Below are positions 8,020 through 18,586 of a stretch of 64,000 nt of DNA, piece by piece. The notes under the pieces were generated by a model that saw only the letters and a program-made list of their open reading frames with translations, was not told where the DNA came from and made no database searches. How positions within the stretch are numbered: position 1 is the stretch's first letter; the number at the start of each line of letters is the position of its first letter. Position numbers and translations under genes: made by a program. The DNA comes from Fibrobacter sp. UWB16 (GTDB taxonomy: Bacteria > Fibrobacterota > Fibrobacteria > Fibrobacterales > Fibrobacteraceae): contig NZ_OCMS01000001.1 of assembly GCF_900215325.1 (NCBI RefSeq), positions 124,001 through 188,000 of the forward strand, written 5' to 3'.

Positions 8020-8135
8020 AGTATTCCTTTAGAAAAAGTCGTTTCAGAAACAATCTAAACTTTAATTTAAAAAAATCAAGCAAATTTAAAGTAAAAATAG
8101 AGAACTTACGCGCCTATTTTTTATATTCTTCTCGT

Positions 8136-8651
8136 ATGAGCGAAGATATTTCCAAATTACCGTCCCAGATTATCTACAACAACCTCAAGGAAATGATGCG
8201 CGCCAAGAATACCGCGCACGAATCCATTTTCAAATTCCACTGGAAAAAGATGTGGCCGTTCAGCCTTATTTGGCCACAAGTTGATTTTGTCCGTATCGTA
8301 AGGCTCATGGACGAACTGCGCAAGAACGTGGTTTCGCAAAAAGCTCTCGTCAAGGAAGCGAAGTCCAAAGCTAAGCCGTACGAAAAGACGTTTCTCGACA
8401 CCGTGCCAGCTTATTTAGACAACTTTGACACCTCTTGCAAGTGCCTTGCCGATGTTGCCCAGTGGAAGCAGGACATGCTCGAAAAGAAGCTTCACCACGA
8501 TGTGAAGATGATACGCGACGTTTCGGAATACAACAACATTCTCAAGGCATACGAGAAGGCGCAAAACGACCTCGTCAAGGCAGGCGAATTTGTAAGACTT
8601 GGCTGGGTGGAAATGCTTAAGGGTTACGTAAACGAAGTCGAAGGCAAATAA
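8136..8651 (+). CDS. helical cytosolic protein at head of polysaccharide cluster
   Basis: A 171-residue, Lys/Glu-rich, mostly helical protein with no signal or membrane segment (residues 60-160 likely coiled coil). No family recognised. Its stop overlaps the start of the glycosyltransferase (TAATG), so translation is coupled and a role in surface glycan assembly is plausible. No ribosome site is visible, and a TATATT box ends only 8 bases before the ATG, suggesting a leaderless start. Confidence 0.7.
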   Translation: MSEDISKLPSQIIYNNLKEMMRAKNTAHESIFKFHWKKMWPFSLIWPQVDFVRIVRLMDELRKNVVSQKALVKEAKSKAKPYEKTFLDTVPAYLDNFDTSCKCLADVAQWKQDMLEKKLHHDVKMIRDVSEYNNILKAYEKAQNDLVKAGEFVRLGWVEMLKGYVNEVEGK

Positions 8652-9616
8652 TGCCAGCCATAAGCGTCATCATCCCGCTGTACAACACCGAGGCATACAT
8701 CAAGGATTGCCTCGACAGTCTCGTTGCGCAGACTTTTACGGATTTTGAAGCGATCATCATCGATGACGGATCTACCGACGGCGGAGCAAGAATCGCTGCC
8801 AGTTACGCCTCTTCGGACACACGCTTTAGGCTCATCGGACAACCGAACAAGGGACCATCCGAAGCCCGCAATACCGGGCTCAAGATTATGCGTGGCGAAT
8901 ACGTCACGTTTATCGATAGCGATGACTGCGTTACCCCAAACTATCTTGAGACGCTCTTTTTCATCGCACAATTGCACCAGGCAGACATTGCATGCTGTAA
9001 GAGCCAAAACATCGACGAGAATTATGTCGCCGACGGAAACACGCCAAACATAGCCGTTTCCAAATTGCTCACCGCAGAAGAAGCCGCAAGAATTGCGCTA
9101 TACCAAGACAGAGTTCCTGACTATTCCGCATGGAACAAGCTGTACAAATCAAGTCTCTGGAAAAACAAGTTTTTCCCAGCCGGAACGATCTACGAAGATT
9201 TCGCCGTCATTCCTGAAATTTTGTTAGCCGCCAATAAGGTCGCCATTACAAAATCAAAATTGTACTTATACCGCAAGCGCGCCGGAAGCGAACTTGCCAC
9301 GCAGATAGACCGTAAAAAGATCGTCCTTTTGCTCGACATTGCCGAAAACGTTTTTGAAGCGATGAAGCCAAAGTCGAAGGCGCTTTACAAGGCCGCCCGT
9401 AGCATGCTCGTGAGCGCGAGTTTCAGCATTCTGATGCGCACGCAGGACACCGAAGAATTCGCCGAATGCCGTCAAAGAGCGCTCAAGCAAATTCGCAAAT
9501 ACCGCTTTGGCACATTCTTTGACATGAGCATCCGCATGCGCAACCGCATGGCCATTTTGATTTCGTACCTCCCCCGCTTTTTGTTTCTCAAGCTTTTGAA
9601 GAAAGGTCTTTCGTGA
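8651..9616 (+). CDS. glycosyltransferase family 2
   Basis: A 321-residue GT-A enzyme. The N-terminus ISVIIPLYNTEAYIKDCLDSLVAQTF, the FEAIIIDDGSTDGG nucleotide-binding block and VTFIDSDDC (metal-binding DxD type) are diagnostic. A basic C-terminus (YLPRFLFLKLLKK) may bind the inner membrane face. It adds a sugar to a surface polysaccharide or LPS; the sugar is unknown. Coupled to both neighbours by overlaps (TAATG before, GTGA after). Confidence 0.93.
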   Translation: MPAISVIIPLYNTEAYIKDCLDSLVAQTFTDFEAIIIDDGSTDGGARIAASYASSDTRFRLIGQPNKGPSEARNTGLKIMRGEYVTFIDSDDCVTPNYLETLFFIAQLHQADIACCKSQNIDENYVADGNTPNIAVSKLLTAEEAARIALYQDRVPDYSAWNKLYKSSLWKNKFFPAGTIYEDFAVIPEILLAANKVAITKSKLYLYRKRAGSELATQIDRKKIVLLLDIAENVFEAMKPKSKALYKAARSMLVSASFSILMRTQDTEEFAECRQRALKQIRKYRFGTFFDMSIRMRNRMAILISYLPRFLFLKLLKKGLS

Positions 9617-10692
9617 TTCCTTTAACACCTAAAGAAATTGCAATCCGCATGGCAAAGCGCATTCTCGGAGAGGATCGCGTTCACGACCATTTGATTGAGC
9701 GAGGAATCAAGTTAAGGCATTTACGCGACGGCTACGAAAATTATAGCGAGAATTGCGACGATGGCGACAGCCGCCAGACGCTCATATTCATGGCCGACGG
9801 CAAATGGATGCACGGCGGACTCACGGATCGCTTGCGCGGAATGACAAGTGCATATAAATTCGCGAAAGAGCACAATCTCGATTTCAAGATTTATCACACA
9901 TCGCCGTTTGAACTTCAAGAAATATTGCAACCGAACAACGTAAATTGGGTTATTGGAGAAAAAGAAATTAGCCGCAATTGTGAAGTTGCCAAGCCCGTGC
10001 TGCTATACCGCGAAGATTTCAACAATGATTCCGCGCTAGAACGCCAGATTGATTCAAAACACAAGCAGTTCCATCTCTATTCGTGCGTGGATACAGTCGG
10101 CGAAGATTTTTCAAAATACTTTAACGAACTATTCAAGCCCTCGCCAATTTTAGAACAAGAGCTTTCGCATTACAGCGAATTGCTAGGTGAAAGCTATACC
10201 GCGATTTCGTTCCGCTTCCAGAACAAGCTTGGGGATTTCAAGGAATTCACGTTCAAGGAATTGCCTGAGAACGGCAAGCGCAAGCTGATGAGCGCAGCGA
10301 TTAATGTATTAAGGAAGGAGATGCCCCATCAAGTGGGGCATGACAGATCGGATGCAACATTGTCATGCCCGCCGGTGAGCGGGCATCCCCCTCTCGTCAA
10401 TGAAACAAGTAAAATACTTGTAACAGCGGATAGTCCGACGTTCCTTGCGGCTGTTGAAAACATGCCGAATGTCGTGACGGTCAAGGGCAAGAGCATCCAC
10501 ATCGATTTCAACAGTTCCAAGAACGCCACAGATTACCTGAAAGCATTCACGGAATTTTTCCTCATTTCAAAAGCTACGAAAGCAAAGCTCTACCGCAATC
10601 GCAAATACAAGACGTATCCGTCGAATTTCCCGAAATACGCAGCACTGCTTGGGCATGTGCCGTACGAGATTGTAGAAGATATTAAAGCATAG
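9613..10692 (+). CDS. NodZ/fucosyltransferase-like glycosyltransferase with palindromic insert
   Basis: A 359-residue protein starting at GTG, overlapping the upstream gene by 4 bases. The block MHGGLTDRLRGMTSAYKFAK is like the donor-site region of GT-B fucosyltransferase-like and NodZ-type enzymes in capsule clusters; it is assigned on that motif only. Residues about 236-260 (bases 10317-10392) are encoded by two palindromic repeat elements in opposite orientation, giving an odd Cys/Pro/His-rich stretch between otherwise normal sequence, yet the frame is kept. The C-terminal part (SKILVTADSPTF, HIDFNSSKNATDYLKAFTEF) is intact. Activity is therefore likely but unproven. Confidence 0.75.
   Translation: MIPLTPKEIAIRMAKRILGEDRVHDHLIERGIKLRHLRDGYENYSENCDDGDSRQTLIFMADGKWMHGGLTDRLRGMTSAYKFAKEHNLDFKIYHTSPFELQEILQPNNVNWVIGEKEISRNCEVAKPVLLYREDFNNDSALERQIDSKHKQFHLYSCVDTVGEDFSKYFNELFKPSPILEQELSHYSELLGESYTAISFRFQNKLGDFKEFTFKELPENGKRKLMSAAINVLRKEMPHQVGHDRSDATLSCPPVSGHPPLVNETSKILVTADSPTFLAAVENMPNVVTVKGKSIHIDFNSSKNATDYLKAFTEFFLISKATKAKLYRNRKYKTYPSNFPKYAALLGHVPYEIVEDIKA
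10317..10392. repeat. two palindromic elements inside a coding sequence
   Basis: First copy (10317-10346, plus): GGAGATGCCCC...GGGGCATGACAG. Second copy (10361-10392, minus): TGTCATGCCCGCC...GCGGGCATCCCC. Together they insert about 25 codons into the NodZ-like gene without breaking the frame. Confidence 0.85.
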
Positions 10693-10711
10693 AATCTACG
10701 GCAAAAAATTT

Positions 10712-11584
10712 CTAGTACTTCAATAATTTTCGCGGAATAAAAAGTTTTGGAAGCCTGAACCAAAAACGTGGGGAAAGCGAAATCACTCTCGGAATCAAGC
10801 GAAGCGCCTTCAATTTACTCTGCGCAGCAACAGCCGAGAACCAATTTGATTTCCAGGCTCGCACAGCCTTTTTATACAACGGATGCGAACTGTAGTTTTC
10901 GGCAAGCAAACGTAGGATTTCTCCATAAATACGGTCATGATTGACATGCAAATTATCGCCATGTTCGCGGTAATAGCAGCATACAAAATCTTTTGAAACA
11001 GGCTGCGGACCGTAATGGTCTAGAATTTTAAGGTAAAGCGGATAATCTTCAAAATAATAACGATTGTCGTAACCGCCAATGGCTAAAATCTTCTCGCGCA
11101 CAAACATTTCTGCGCAACCATGCAAAGCCTTTTGCCCAAGGAACGATTCCTTGAAAGTCACTTGCGGTACACTTCGCAAATAGCGCACATCCATTTCACC
11201 CAATTTGCCATCTTCGAATAATGGCATGACTTGCCCAAAACAAGCGACCGCTTCTGGATGAGCATCCAAGAAATCACTCTGGTTCTTAAGCCTGTCCGGC
11301 GGCATAATATCATCTGACGAGAACGAACAGACATACAACCCACGAGCAAGCAAAAGCGCCTCATTCAGTGTGGCGACAACACCTTTATTCGGGCGATGGA
11401 TAAACATAAACCCGAGTTCTTCAGAAAGTCGTTTTAAAATTTCGGGAGAACGATCCTTGCTGCCATCATCAATGACGATTAACTCAAAATCAATACCCGT
11501 CTGTTCCATCACAGAACGGACAGCCGATTCGACATACGGCTCGTGATTATAGCTCGGCAAGATTACAGAAACTTTTGGAGTCAT
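10712..11584 (-). CDS. glycosyltransferase family 2
   Basis: A 290-residue GT-A enzyme: VSVILPSYNHEPYVESAVRSV, FELIVIDDGSKDRS, SFSSDDIM (metal-binding acidic pair) and GGYDNRYYFEDYPLYLKI. It belongs to the surface-polysaccharide cluster on the minus strand; its ATG overlaps the end of the flippase gene by 4 bases (ATGA). It faces the plus-strand glycosyltransferase gene tail to tail. The sugar substrate is unknown. Confidence 0.93.
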   Translation of the reverse strand: MTPKVSVILPSYNHEPYVESAVRSVMEQTGIDFELIVIDDGSKDRSPEILKRLSEELGFMFIHRPNKGVVATLNEALLLARGLYVCSFSSDDIMPPDRLKNQSDFLDAHPEAVACFGQVMPLFEDGKLGEMDVRYLRSVPQVTFKESFLGQKALHGCAEMFVREKILAIGGYDNRYYFEDYPLYLKILDHYGPQPVSKDFVCCYYREHGDNLHVNHDRIYGEILRLLAENYSSHPLYKKAVRAWKSNWFSAVAAQSKLKALRLIPRVISLSPRFWFRLPKLFIPRKLLKY

Positions 11585-12867
11585 TTTTTGGACCCTTCCG
11601 TTTTAGCCCAATCCAAACAACCGACAAGAATAAACGAGGCGACAAGCGTCAAAAAGTTTTCGAGTGCATACGCCATCATCGGGCCGTTAAATTCATAGAG
11701 CTTAACAAAAGCAACGGTGGCACTCGCTAGGACTAGTTCAGAACAAATTTCCAGAATCAGGAATTTTTTTGTTTCACGGCGGGCAATCAGCACAAGCCCA
11801 AGAGCCCATCCGCCCACACGGAAAAAATCACCCAGCAACTGCATAGGCATATAGTCGGCAGCGCCTGCGTACGCCGAAGAAAGCATCAGCGCGACAAAAA
11901 GCGAACGGCCAAAATAGAGAATCAAAACCGCCACAAGCGCAAGCGCCATCGACTTCAAAAGAATCGGGCGGAACATGTTCCAGAACTCCGATTTAACCAT
12001 TTTCGCAGAGACCTTCGGCAAGATAATCACGCCAAGAATCGCCGAGAAAAACGCCGTCAAAAAATCCGAAATTTTCCAGATGCCCTGCCAAATGCCAGCC
12101 GCATCCCATCCCAAATTCTCGCCAATGGTCATTCGCATGAACGTCAACACCACAGGCGAAAGCACCATCGGGACAATACCCATCAACGCATAAGAAACCC
12201 ACGGAGCACGGATATCAAGCGCAGACTTGCGGATTTCACTTAAGCTAAACCCAGCTCGGGATGCAATTTGCGCTGCAAAAATGCCAGCAACAACGGACTG
12301 CGTTGCAACAATCGAAAGGACACTCAAACGTTCTGAATAAAGAAAGAAAGCGACCCAGAACATTTGCCACAGCGAAGACACCATGTTGATGAGCGCCCAA
12401 CGGTGGTAATGCCCAAGCCCGTTCATCACCGAAGCTGTAATCGTAATGATATTTGTCGCAAAAACGCCCGGCAAAGCAAAGATAACAGCCGCCTGCACAA
12501 GACGCGGATGAATGCCCGGGAAAAATTTTTCAAGCGGGAGCATAAAGCAAAGGACAAGAGCAATGGCAAATGTCGCAATACTCGCAAAAGTTGTCAGGCG
12601 AAAACCGCCACGCCACACACCGCGCAACTGTTCCAAATTGCTTTTATTCTGCGCCGAGAGGCTTACCCAGCCATTCTGGAGCGCCAGAGAAGAAGTCGCC
12701 TGCCCTATCGTCATGAAATTCATGAACTGCCCGACGCATGCAAAAGCCGCTGGCGGAAGGAACACGGCCAAAAGCTTGTTCACGACAAAAACACGCAATG
12801 CATTCAGGATCGTCACCATTCCCGAACCCATAAACGCTTTCCAGAAATTCACAGAATTAGAACTCAT
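11581..12867 (-). CDS. Wzx-type lipid-linked oligosaccharide flippase
   Basis: A 428-residue polytopic membrane protein (about 12 helices) of the polysaccharide transporter/MATE superfamily, closest in feel to WzxE-type O-antigen translocases ([46 protein letters not shown]). It would flip the undecaprenyl-linked repeat unit across the inner membrane. The start is taken at ATG 12867 (MSSNSVNFW), overlapping the upstream aminotransferase gene by 11 bases; ATG 12879 is an alternative. Confidence 0.88.
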   Translation of the reverse strand: MSSNSVNFWKAFMGSGMVTILNALRVFVVNKLLAVFLPPAAFACVGQFMNFMTIGQATSSLALQNGWVSLSAQNKSNLEQLRGVWRGGFRLTTFASIATFAIALVLCFMLPLEKFFPGIHPRLVQAAVIFALPGVFATNIITITASVMNGLGHYHRWALINMVSSLWQMFWVAFFLYSERLSVLSIVATQSVVAGIFAAQIASRAGFSLSEIRKSALDIRAPWVSYALMGIVPMVLSPVVLTFMRMTIGENLGWDAAGIWQGIWKISDFLTAFFSAILGVIILPKVSAKMVKSEFWNMFRPILLKSMALALVAVLILYFGRSLFVALMLSSAYAGAADYMPMQLLGDFFRVGGWALGLVLIARRETKKFLILEICSELVLASATVAFVKLYEFNGPMMAYALENFLTLVASFILVGCLDWAKTEGSKK

Positions 12868-13975
12868 TAATCGCCCCAATCACTTCGGAGACTTCTTCAT
12901 CGGTCATCACAGGACTCATGGGAATGCTGAGGACCGTCTTTGCCAAGGTTTCGGCAATCGGATACTCGCCGTTAAACTCGTGCGCATACGCCTCTTGTTC
13001 ATGCGGAGGAATCGGATAATGAATAAGCGTCTCGATGCCACATGCACTCAAGAAATTCTGGAGTTCATTGCGGGATTCTTCGCTCTTGAGGCGGATCACG
13101 AACACATGATAAACATGTTCCGAAGGCGTTGCAGGAATCTCGGGCAAAATGACTTTCGAGTTCTTGATCTCTGAACAATAACGGACCGCAATTTCACGGC
13201 GGCGTTCATTCGATTCGTCCAGGTGCGGAAGCTTTGCAAGCAACAACGATGCCTGCATCTCGTCCAAGCGGGAATTCACGCCCTTGAATTTATTCACATA
13301 CTTACGTTCGGAACCGTAATTTCCGAGAGCGCGCACCATGTTTGCAATATCGGCATCATTCGTGAGGACCATGCCCGCATCGCCAAGCGCCCCCAGATTC
13401 TTTGTCGGATAAAAACTGAAACCAGCCGCCGAACCAAACGAGCCCGCACAGCGACCATCGCTCATACGAGCACCATGAGCCTGGGCGCTGTCTTCGAACA
13501 GGAGCAAATCATGCGTATTGGCAAACTCACAAATATCATCCATATCACAAAGGCGCCCGTACAAATGCACAGCAAGAATGGCGCGGGTTCGTGCACCGCA
13601 TGCTTTTTCAAGCTGCTTCGGATCCATATCGTACGTATTTACAGAAGGCTCCACAAGCACAGGCTTAAGCCCAACAGCACTAACAGCAAGAACCGTCGCA
13701 ATAAACGTATTCGAAGGCACTAAAATTTCATCGCCTTCATGCAGGCGCCCCAATTCCATGGAAGCCCGCAAAATAAGAGTCAAGGCATCAAGACCGTTCC
13801 CCACGCCTACGGCGTACTTCACACCGCAATATTCAGCAAACGCCTGTTCAAAGCGTTCACAAAAATGCCCACGAATATACCAGCCCGATTCAACAACGGA
13901 ACACGCCGCATTTTTCAAGACATCCATGTACGGAGCATTAAGACTTTTAAGGTCGAGAAAAGGAACTTTAGCCAT
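12857..13975 (-). CDS. DegT/DnrJ/EryC1-family sugar aminotransferase
   Basis: A 372-residue PLP enzyme. N-terminal [21 protein letters not shown], the [14 protein letters not shown] substrate loop and the PLP lysine in [15 protein letters not shown] are typical. It resembles FdtB/QdtB, which transaminate dTDP-3-keto-6-deoxyhexose to a 3-amino sugar; the exact sugar is not certain and no ketoisomerase gene is in the window. The next gene down is the flippase and the upstream gene is an acyltransferase that may act on the amino sugar. Confidence 0.9.
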   Translation of the reverse strand: MAKVPFLDLKSLNAPYMDVLKNAACSVVESGWYIRGHFCERFEQAFAEYCGVKYAVGVGNGLDALTLILRASMELGRLHEGDEILVPSNTFIATVLAVSAVGLKPVLVEPSVNTYDMDPKQLEKACGARTRAILAVHLYGRLCDMDDICEFANTHDLLLFEDSAQAHGARMSDGRCAGSFGSAAGFSFYPTKNLGALGDAGMVLTNDADIANMVRALGNYGSERKYVNKFKGVNSRLDEMQASLLLAKLPHLDESNERRREIAVRYCSEIKNSKVILPEIPATPSEHVYHVFVIRLKSEESRNELQNFLSACGIETLIHYPIPPHEQEAYAHEFNGEYPIAETLAKTVLSIPMSPVMTDEEVSEVIGAINEF

Positions 13976-13983
13976 AATACCCC

Positions 13984-14937
13984 CTAGCGATTTTCAACGG
14001 TTCCGTCGAATTCAAACGTGTACTTTAGGTCACCCGTGCAGCCGACACTTTCCTTAAACGCACAAAGCCCCGCATTGGGAATTCCATCCTCGCTCGAAGG
14101 CCCAATGTCGAGATAGTCTACGCCCATCGCCTTGAACAGTTCAAACATCTTTAGCGCAAGCATGTTCATCGGTCGCGAAGATTCAAAACCAGGCGCATCG
14201 CCCCAATAGATCAACTGGCAAATTTGCGGAGAGACTCGGTAGACGATCGCCGCAGCCACGGGCTTACTCTCCAAATAAAGGACAAAATACTGGATTGTCA
14301 CAACAGCAGCAGTCGCCGCAAACGCTTCAAGCGACATCTTGAGCGGATAGCCCTTATACTCACGATTCTGCCGGATAACGTCATAGCAAGTCGCAACACC
14401 TTCACGAGTTGTCTCTTCGCGAAGTTCATAAGGCAACTTGGCGGCCTGCTTCAAATTACGCTTCGCCATATTCCAAAGACGTTTTTCATACGGCTTCGAG
14501 TCCGTAAAATCAAAAGCGTAATTCAAATCGGCATACAAGAGCTTGAATCCAAAACGCAACATCGCCGAAACGCATTTCGTGAGGTACGTCTGGCTATAGA
14601 ATACAGGAGCAAACGTGATGTGCAACTTTTTCTGAGCGGACGAGACAAATGCAGGCAAGGCCCCAATGGCTTCGTCAATTTCATCAATCGTCACGCCCTT
14701 GGCACAGGCAAAGCCTCCAAAAGGCGCCGAATAAGGAGAAAGCCACAGCGATCCGCGTTCACCCACGGCAAACCCCAATCGAAAACCGTCATGGTCAAAA
14801 GCAAAAAAACGGACCGCATCGACCTTGGAGGCATTCAACAAATTGAAATCAGAGCGCAAATAGCAAGCAAGGGGGTTCGCAAAGTGTTCTGCATATTTAC
14901 AAGCATCAATTTCAATCCAGGCCATAGGACATTCCAT
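13984..14937 (-). CDS. GNAT-fold acyltransferase (BioF2/FemAB-like)
   Basis: A 317-residue protein of the double-GNAT type: [17 protein letters not shown] in the middle and [20 protein letters not shown] ... YWGDAPGF in the second GNAT half, ending [24 protein letters not shown]. Members transfer acyl or aminoacyl groups. Beside a sugar aminotransferase, N-acylation of an amino sugar is a reasonable guess. ATG 14937 is used; ATG 14925 (MAWIEID) is equally possible. A TATATT box lies about 21 bases upstream. Confidence 0.72.
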   Translation of the reverse strand: MECPMAWIEIDACKYAEHFANPLACYLRSDFNLLNASKVDAVRFFAFDHDGFRLGFAVGERGSLWLSPYSAPFGGFACAKGVTIDEIDEAIGALPAFVSSAQKKLHITFAPVFYSQTYLTKCVSAMLRFGFKLLYADLNYAFDFTDSKPYEKRLWNMAKRNLKQAAKLPYELREETTREGVATCYDVIRQNREYKGYPLKMSLEAFAATAAVVTIQYFVLYLESKPVAAAIVYRVSPQICQLIYWGDAPGFESSRPMNMLALKMFELFKAMGVDYLDIGPSSEDGIPNAGLCAFKESVGCTGDLKYTFEFDGTVENR

Positions 14938-14961
14938 GTTTCAAAAACGTTTTTATTCAAT

Positions 14962-14996
14962 ATAAAAAAAATCGGCTCCGTTAAACGGAACCGATT
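14962..14996 (-). terminator. terminator of tRNA-Lys
   Basis: On the minus strand, AATCGGTTCCG / CGGAGCCGATT stem with a 5-base loop, followed by eight T. Confidence 0.9.
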
Positions 14997-14998
14997 AC

Positions 14999-15071
14999 TG
15001 AGCTACGAAGGGCTCGAACCTTCGACCCACGCCTTAAAAGGGCGTTGCTCTACCAACTGAGCTAGTAGCCC
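14999..15071 (-). tRNA. tRNA-Lys (anticodon UUU)
   Basis: A 73-nt cloverleaf on the minus strand. Acceptor GGGCTAC / GTAGCTC, D-arm GCTC-AGTTGGTA-GAGC, anticodon stem ACGCC / GGCGT with loop CTTTTAA (anticodon TTT), variable GGGTC, T-arm GAAGG-TTCGAGC-CCTTC, discriminator A. CCA is not encoded. A terminator follows; a possible promoter (TTTACA...TATATAT) lies upstream in the A/T-rich stretch 15075-15110. Confidence 0.97.
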
Positions 15072-15199
15072 GAGCAGGAGCAAATATATAAAAACATTTT
15101 TGTATTGTAAAGGTATAGGAATGCTCAATAAATAAAAAATTTCGCATATACAGCGCCCTAATCTTAAAACTTTCTCTCGATTTTTTATAAATTTACACC

Positions 15200-16210
15200 A
15201 TGGATTTACTGAAAAAACTATCAGCAATAGCGGCTCTCGCCATCGCATGTCCGGCAGCGGAACTTGGCTACTTTTCTAAGCACGATGCAGGGCAAGAAGT
15301 TTTTTCATTCCTATCGACTTTTGACAGTCCGCGCAATGCAGCCCTTGAAAAATCGGCAGCAGCACTTCCGACCACGGACCCGTCCATTGTACAGTTGAAC
15401 CCAGCTGCAGTACTCATTGCCGATGGCAAAAAGCGCGTTGCCGAAGCCCACTGGCAAACAGGTGAATTCGCAGACAACCAGGGAACACTCTCGTACACAA
15501 CGCAGTACAAAAAGTTTATCCTGCAGTTTTCATACAACTGGATTTCGTACGGCTCAATTACAGGCTACGATGAATACGGCGAAGAAAATGGCAGCGAATA
15601 CAAACCGTTTAGCCAGCTTGTAACCGCAACAGTCGCATTCCCGATGAAGCACATCCGCTTTGGTGCGACCCTTAAATTTGTTTCGGACAAACTGACTGGC
15701 GATACAGGCGACCAGACCGCCATGGCTGCAGCTTTTGACTGGGGCTTGACATGGATGTCCGACACCAAGAACTACGGTTTTTCATTTGTCGCAAGAGACT
15801 TTGGCGCCATGCTCCGCAGTTACGTCAAGAACGGCTCTGATGACTATCCGCTATCGCAGACGTTCGCCTTTGGCGGCTTCTTTAAGCCCCGCAGCGTACC
15901 GCGCTTGACCTTGTTTGGAGAAGCAGACTTTCCTCGTTACGCCGAACCGGATTTGAACCTCGGTGCCGAATACGCACTTGGCGAATACTTCCGCATTCGT
16001 GCTGGTTTTACACGTACATGGCTTGATCTCTCCCGAGACTTCAAGGAATTGGCATCATCGTCTAGCAGACCTGATGAAACAAACGAGGCCCGCCTGTTCA
16101 GCCTCGGCCTTGGCTACAATTCTAGTTTATTCGCCTTTGACTATGCATTCTCCGTTCTGCCCGAAAGCTTGGGCTACGAACACAGAATTGGTCTTCGCGT
16201 AGAATTCTAA
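15200..16210 (+). CDS. PorV/PorQ-like outer-membrane beta-barrel protein
   Basis: A 336-residue protein with a signal peptide (LSAIAALAIACPA) and a FadL-like/PorV architecture: early AALEKSAAALPTTDPSIVQLNPAAV, alternating beta-strand pattern, ending in HRIGLRVEF with a C-terminal Phe typical of barrels. In Bacteroidota and Fibrobacterota, PorV/PorQ-type proteins act with the type IX secretion apparatus or as family members of unknown role. A TATAAA box ends 8 bases before the ATG and no ribosome site is seen (leaderless candidate). The next gene is 13 bases downstream. Confidence 0.8.
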   Translation: MDLLKKLSAIAALAIACPAAELGYFSKHDAGQEVFSFLSTFDSPRNAALEKSAAALPTTDPSIVQLNPAAVLIADGKKRVAEAHWQTGEFADNQGTLSYTTQYKKFILQFSYNWISYGSITGYDEYGEENGSEYKPFSQLVTATVAFPMKHIRFGATLKFVSDKLTGDTGDQTAMAAAFDWGLTWMSDTKNYGFSFVARDFGAMLRSYVKNGSDDYPLSQTFAFGGFFKPRSVPRLTLFGEADFPRYAEPDLNLGAEYALGEYFRIRAGFTRTWLDLSRDFKELASSSSRPDETNEARLFSLGLGYNSSLFAFDYAFSVLPESLGYEHRIGLRVEF

Positions 16211-16223
16211 AAAGAGATACACC

Positions 16224-17006
16224 ATGCGTCAGTTCGATGTTTTTGTTTTTGACGAAAACTACGACAAAGCACAAGGCAAGCTCCCCCAACCGCCATTCAC
16301 AGATCCAGAACTCGGCTGGTTTTTCACGAGCGACTGGAACAAGCATCTCGACGAGATTGAAGGGGAATGGGTTATTTTTGCGCACCCAAGCATCAAGATT
16401 AACCGCAACTTTTTGAACAACGTTGCCGAGGTTACAGACTCTTTCCCGATGGTCGATGCTTTCGCTCCAAGAATCCGTACAGACAAAGGAAATTTTTTAG
16501 GCGGTTATTTATTAAAGCCTGCCGCTAAAGGTTCCGGCTTTGTAGAAATCGACGAGAATGCACCATTGCGTTACGTCGCCGCTCCGCATCCATTCCTCGC
16601 CGTGTTTTCTCGGCGCATCATCCAGCGCACCGGAGGCTTTGACACAACGCTTCCGGAATACGCAAGGCTTGCAGACTTTACGCTCCGCATGATGCACGCC
16701 GGCGGCAAGATGTTCTCCGTGCCGTATTTGGTTGCACAAGCAACAAACGAAGAAGCCGAGACAGTTGTGAGTAACGCAAGCTCTGAAAAGGCTTGCGGTC
16801 TTATGGGAGTGCGCGACCTCAAGTCAACAGTAATCGTCTTGTCTAAAGCTTTTGGCACCGAAGCGTCCGTGCCATTCGCACTCCACCATCCAAGCGTCAT
16901 TCTGACGCTACTCAGTAACCGCAAACAGCGCAAAGAAAAGCGCAAAGCGGCAACACTCCTCTCCAAGCTCAAAGCGGATTTTCTGAAAGAAGTGACTGCA
17001 AAATAA
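16224..17006 (+). CDS. glycosyltransferase-like protein
   Basis: A 260-residue protein, GT2-like but short. It has EGEWVIFAHPSIKINRNFL, where the family's D-x-D region would be, and GFDTTLPEYARLADFTLRMMHAGGKMFSVPYL, similar to the C-terminal acceptor part of GT2 enzymes. The classical N-terminal VSVIIP strand is missing. It could be a truncated or divergent glycosyltransferase or a non-enzymatic relative. It is next to the PorV-like gene and near the glycan cluster. Confidence 0.55.
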   Translation: MRQFDVFVFDENYDKAQGKLPQPPFTDPELGWFFTSDWNKHLDEIEGEWVIFAHPSIKINRNFLNNVAEVTDSFPMVDAFAPRIRTDKGNFLGGYLLKPAAKGSGFVEIDENAPLRYVAAPHPFLAVFSRRIIQRTGGFDTTLPEYARLADFTLRMMHAGGKMFSVPYLVAQATNEEAETVVSNASSEKACGLMGVRDLKSTVIVLSKAFGTEASVPFALHHPSVILTLLSNRKQRKEKRKAATLLSKLKADFLKEVTAK

Positions 17007-17128
17007 GCAGAAAAAATCCCGAAATTTCAAAAAAGTCCAAACTTACGTGATAAATATACTCTTTTTTCATTTTTTCACGTAAAAACACACCAAATTTCAA
17101 AATCAGCATCAAAAGCCATCATTACATA

Positions 17129-17162
17129 CAAAAAAAGAACCCTGCCGAGTGGCAGGGTCTTT
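17129..17162 (-). terminator. terminator of gapA
   Basis: On the minus strand ACCCTGCC-ACTC-GGCAGGGT followed by TCTTTTTTT. The 230-base gap before it (17007-17128) shows nothing else. Confidence 0.9.
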
Positions 17163-17239
17163 GAAAGGTTTCTAGCGGAGGTGTGGGAATCAATTTGCTT
17201 TGAGCGTTACGCCCACACCACTAACACTATTCAGAAATC

Positions 17240-18256
<1,017 letters not shown>

Positions 18257-18329
18257 TTATTGTTGAAATTGCTACCCACCTACACGGTGGAGCTTTGCTG
18301 GCTGGAAAGATACAAAAAATCAAAGTTTT

Positions 18330-18586
18330 TGTGTAGTAATAATCGAAAAAAAAGAGATTTGGGGGCTGTTTTAGGGGGCAGAATCCGTCCAAACGGGCTA
18401 AGACCGCCATATGAGGTTTGGAGGGGGAAGCCTTCCCCTGTTTGCAGTCCCACCTCAGCCTGCATTGCACGCGAACAGGTCCTCGCCTTCGGCTGCGGAA
18501 TTGTTCGCTTTGCAAGCAGGCTTTCGATGGGTCTTCCACCACCCCTACTACGGGGCTCGCCGCCCCGTAACGCCCCGGCTAAACCG
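18330..18586. other. G/C-rich non-coding stretch between gapA and the FISUMP gene
   Basis: About 250 bases far richer in G/C runs than its surroundings, with several short inverted repeats (GGAGGGGGAAG / CTTCCCCT; GGGGC-TCGCC-GCCCC). Short frames on both strands lack ribosome sites and plausible proteins. It resembles a decayed or repetitive intergenic element; not recognised. Confidence 0.5.
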
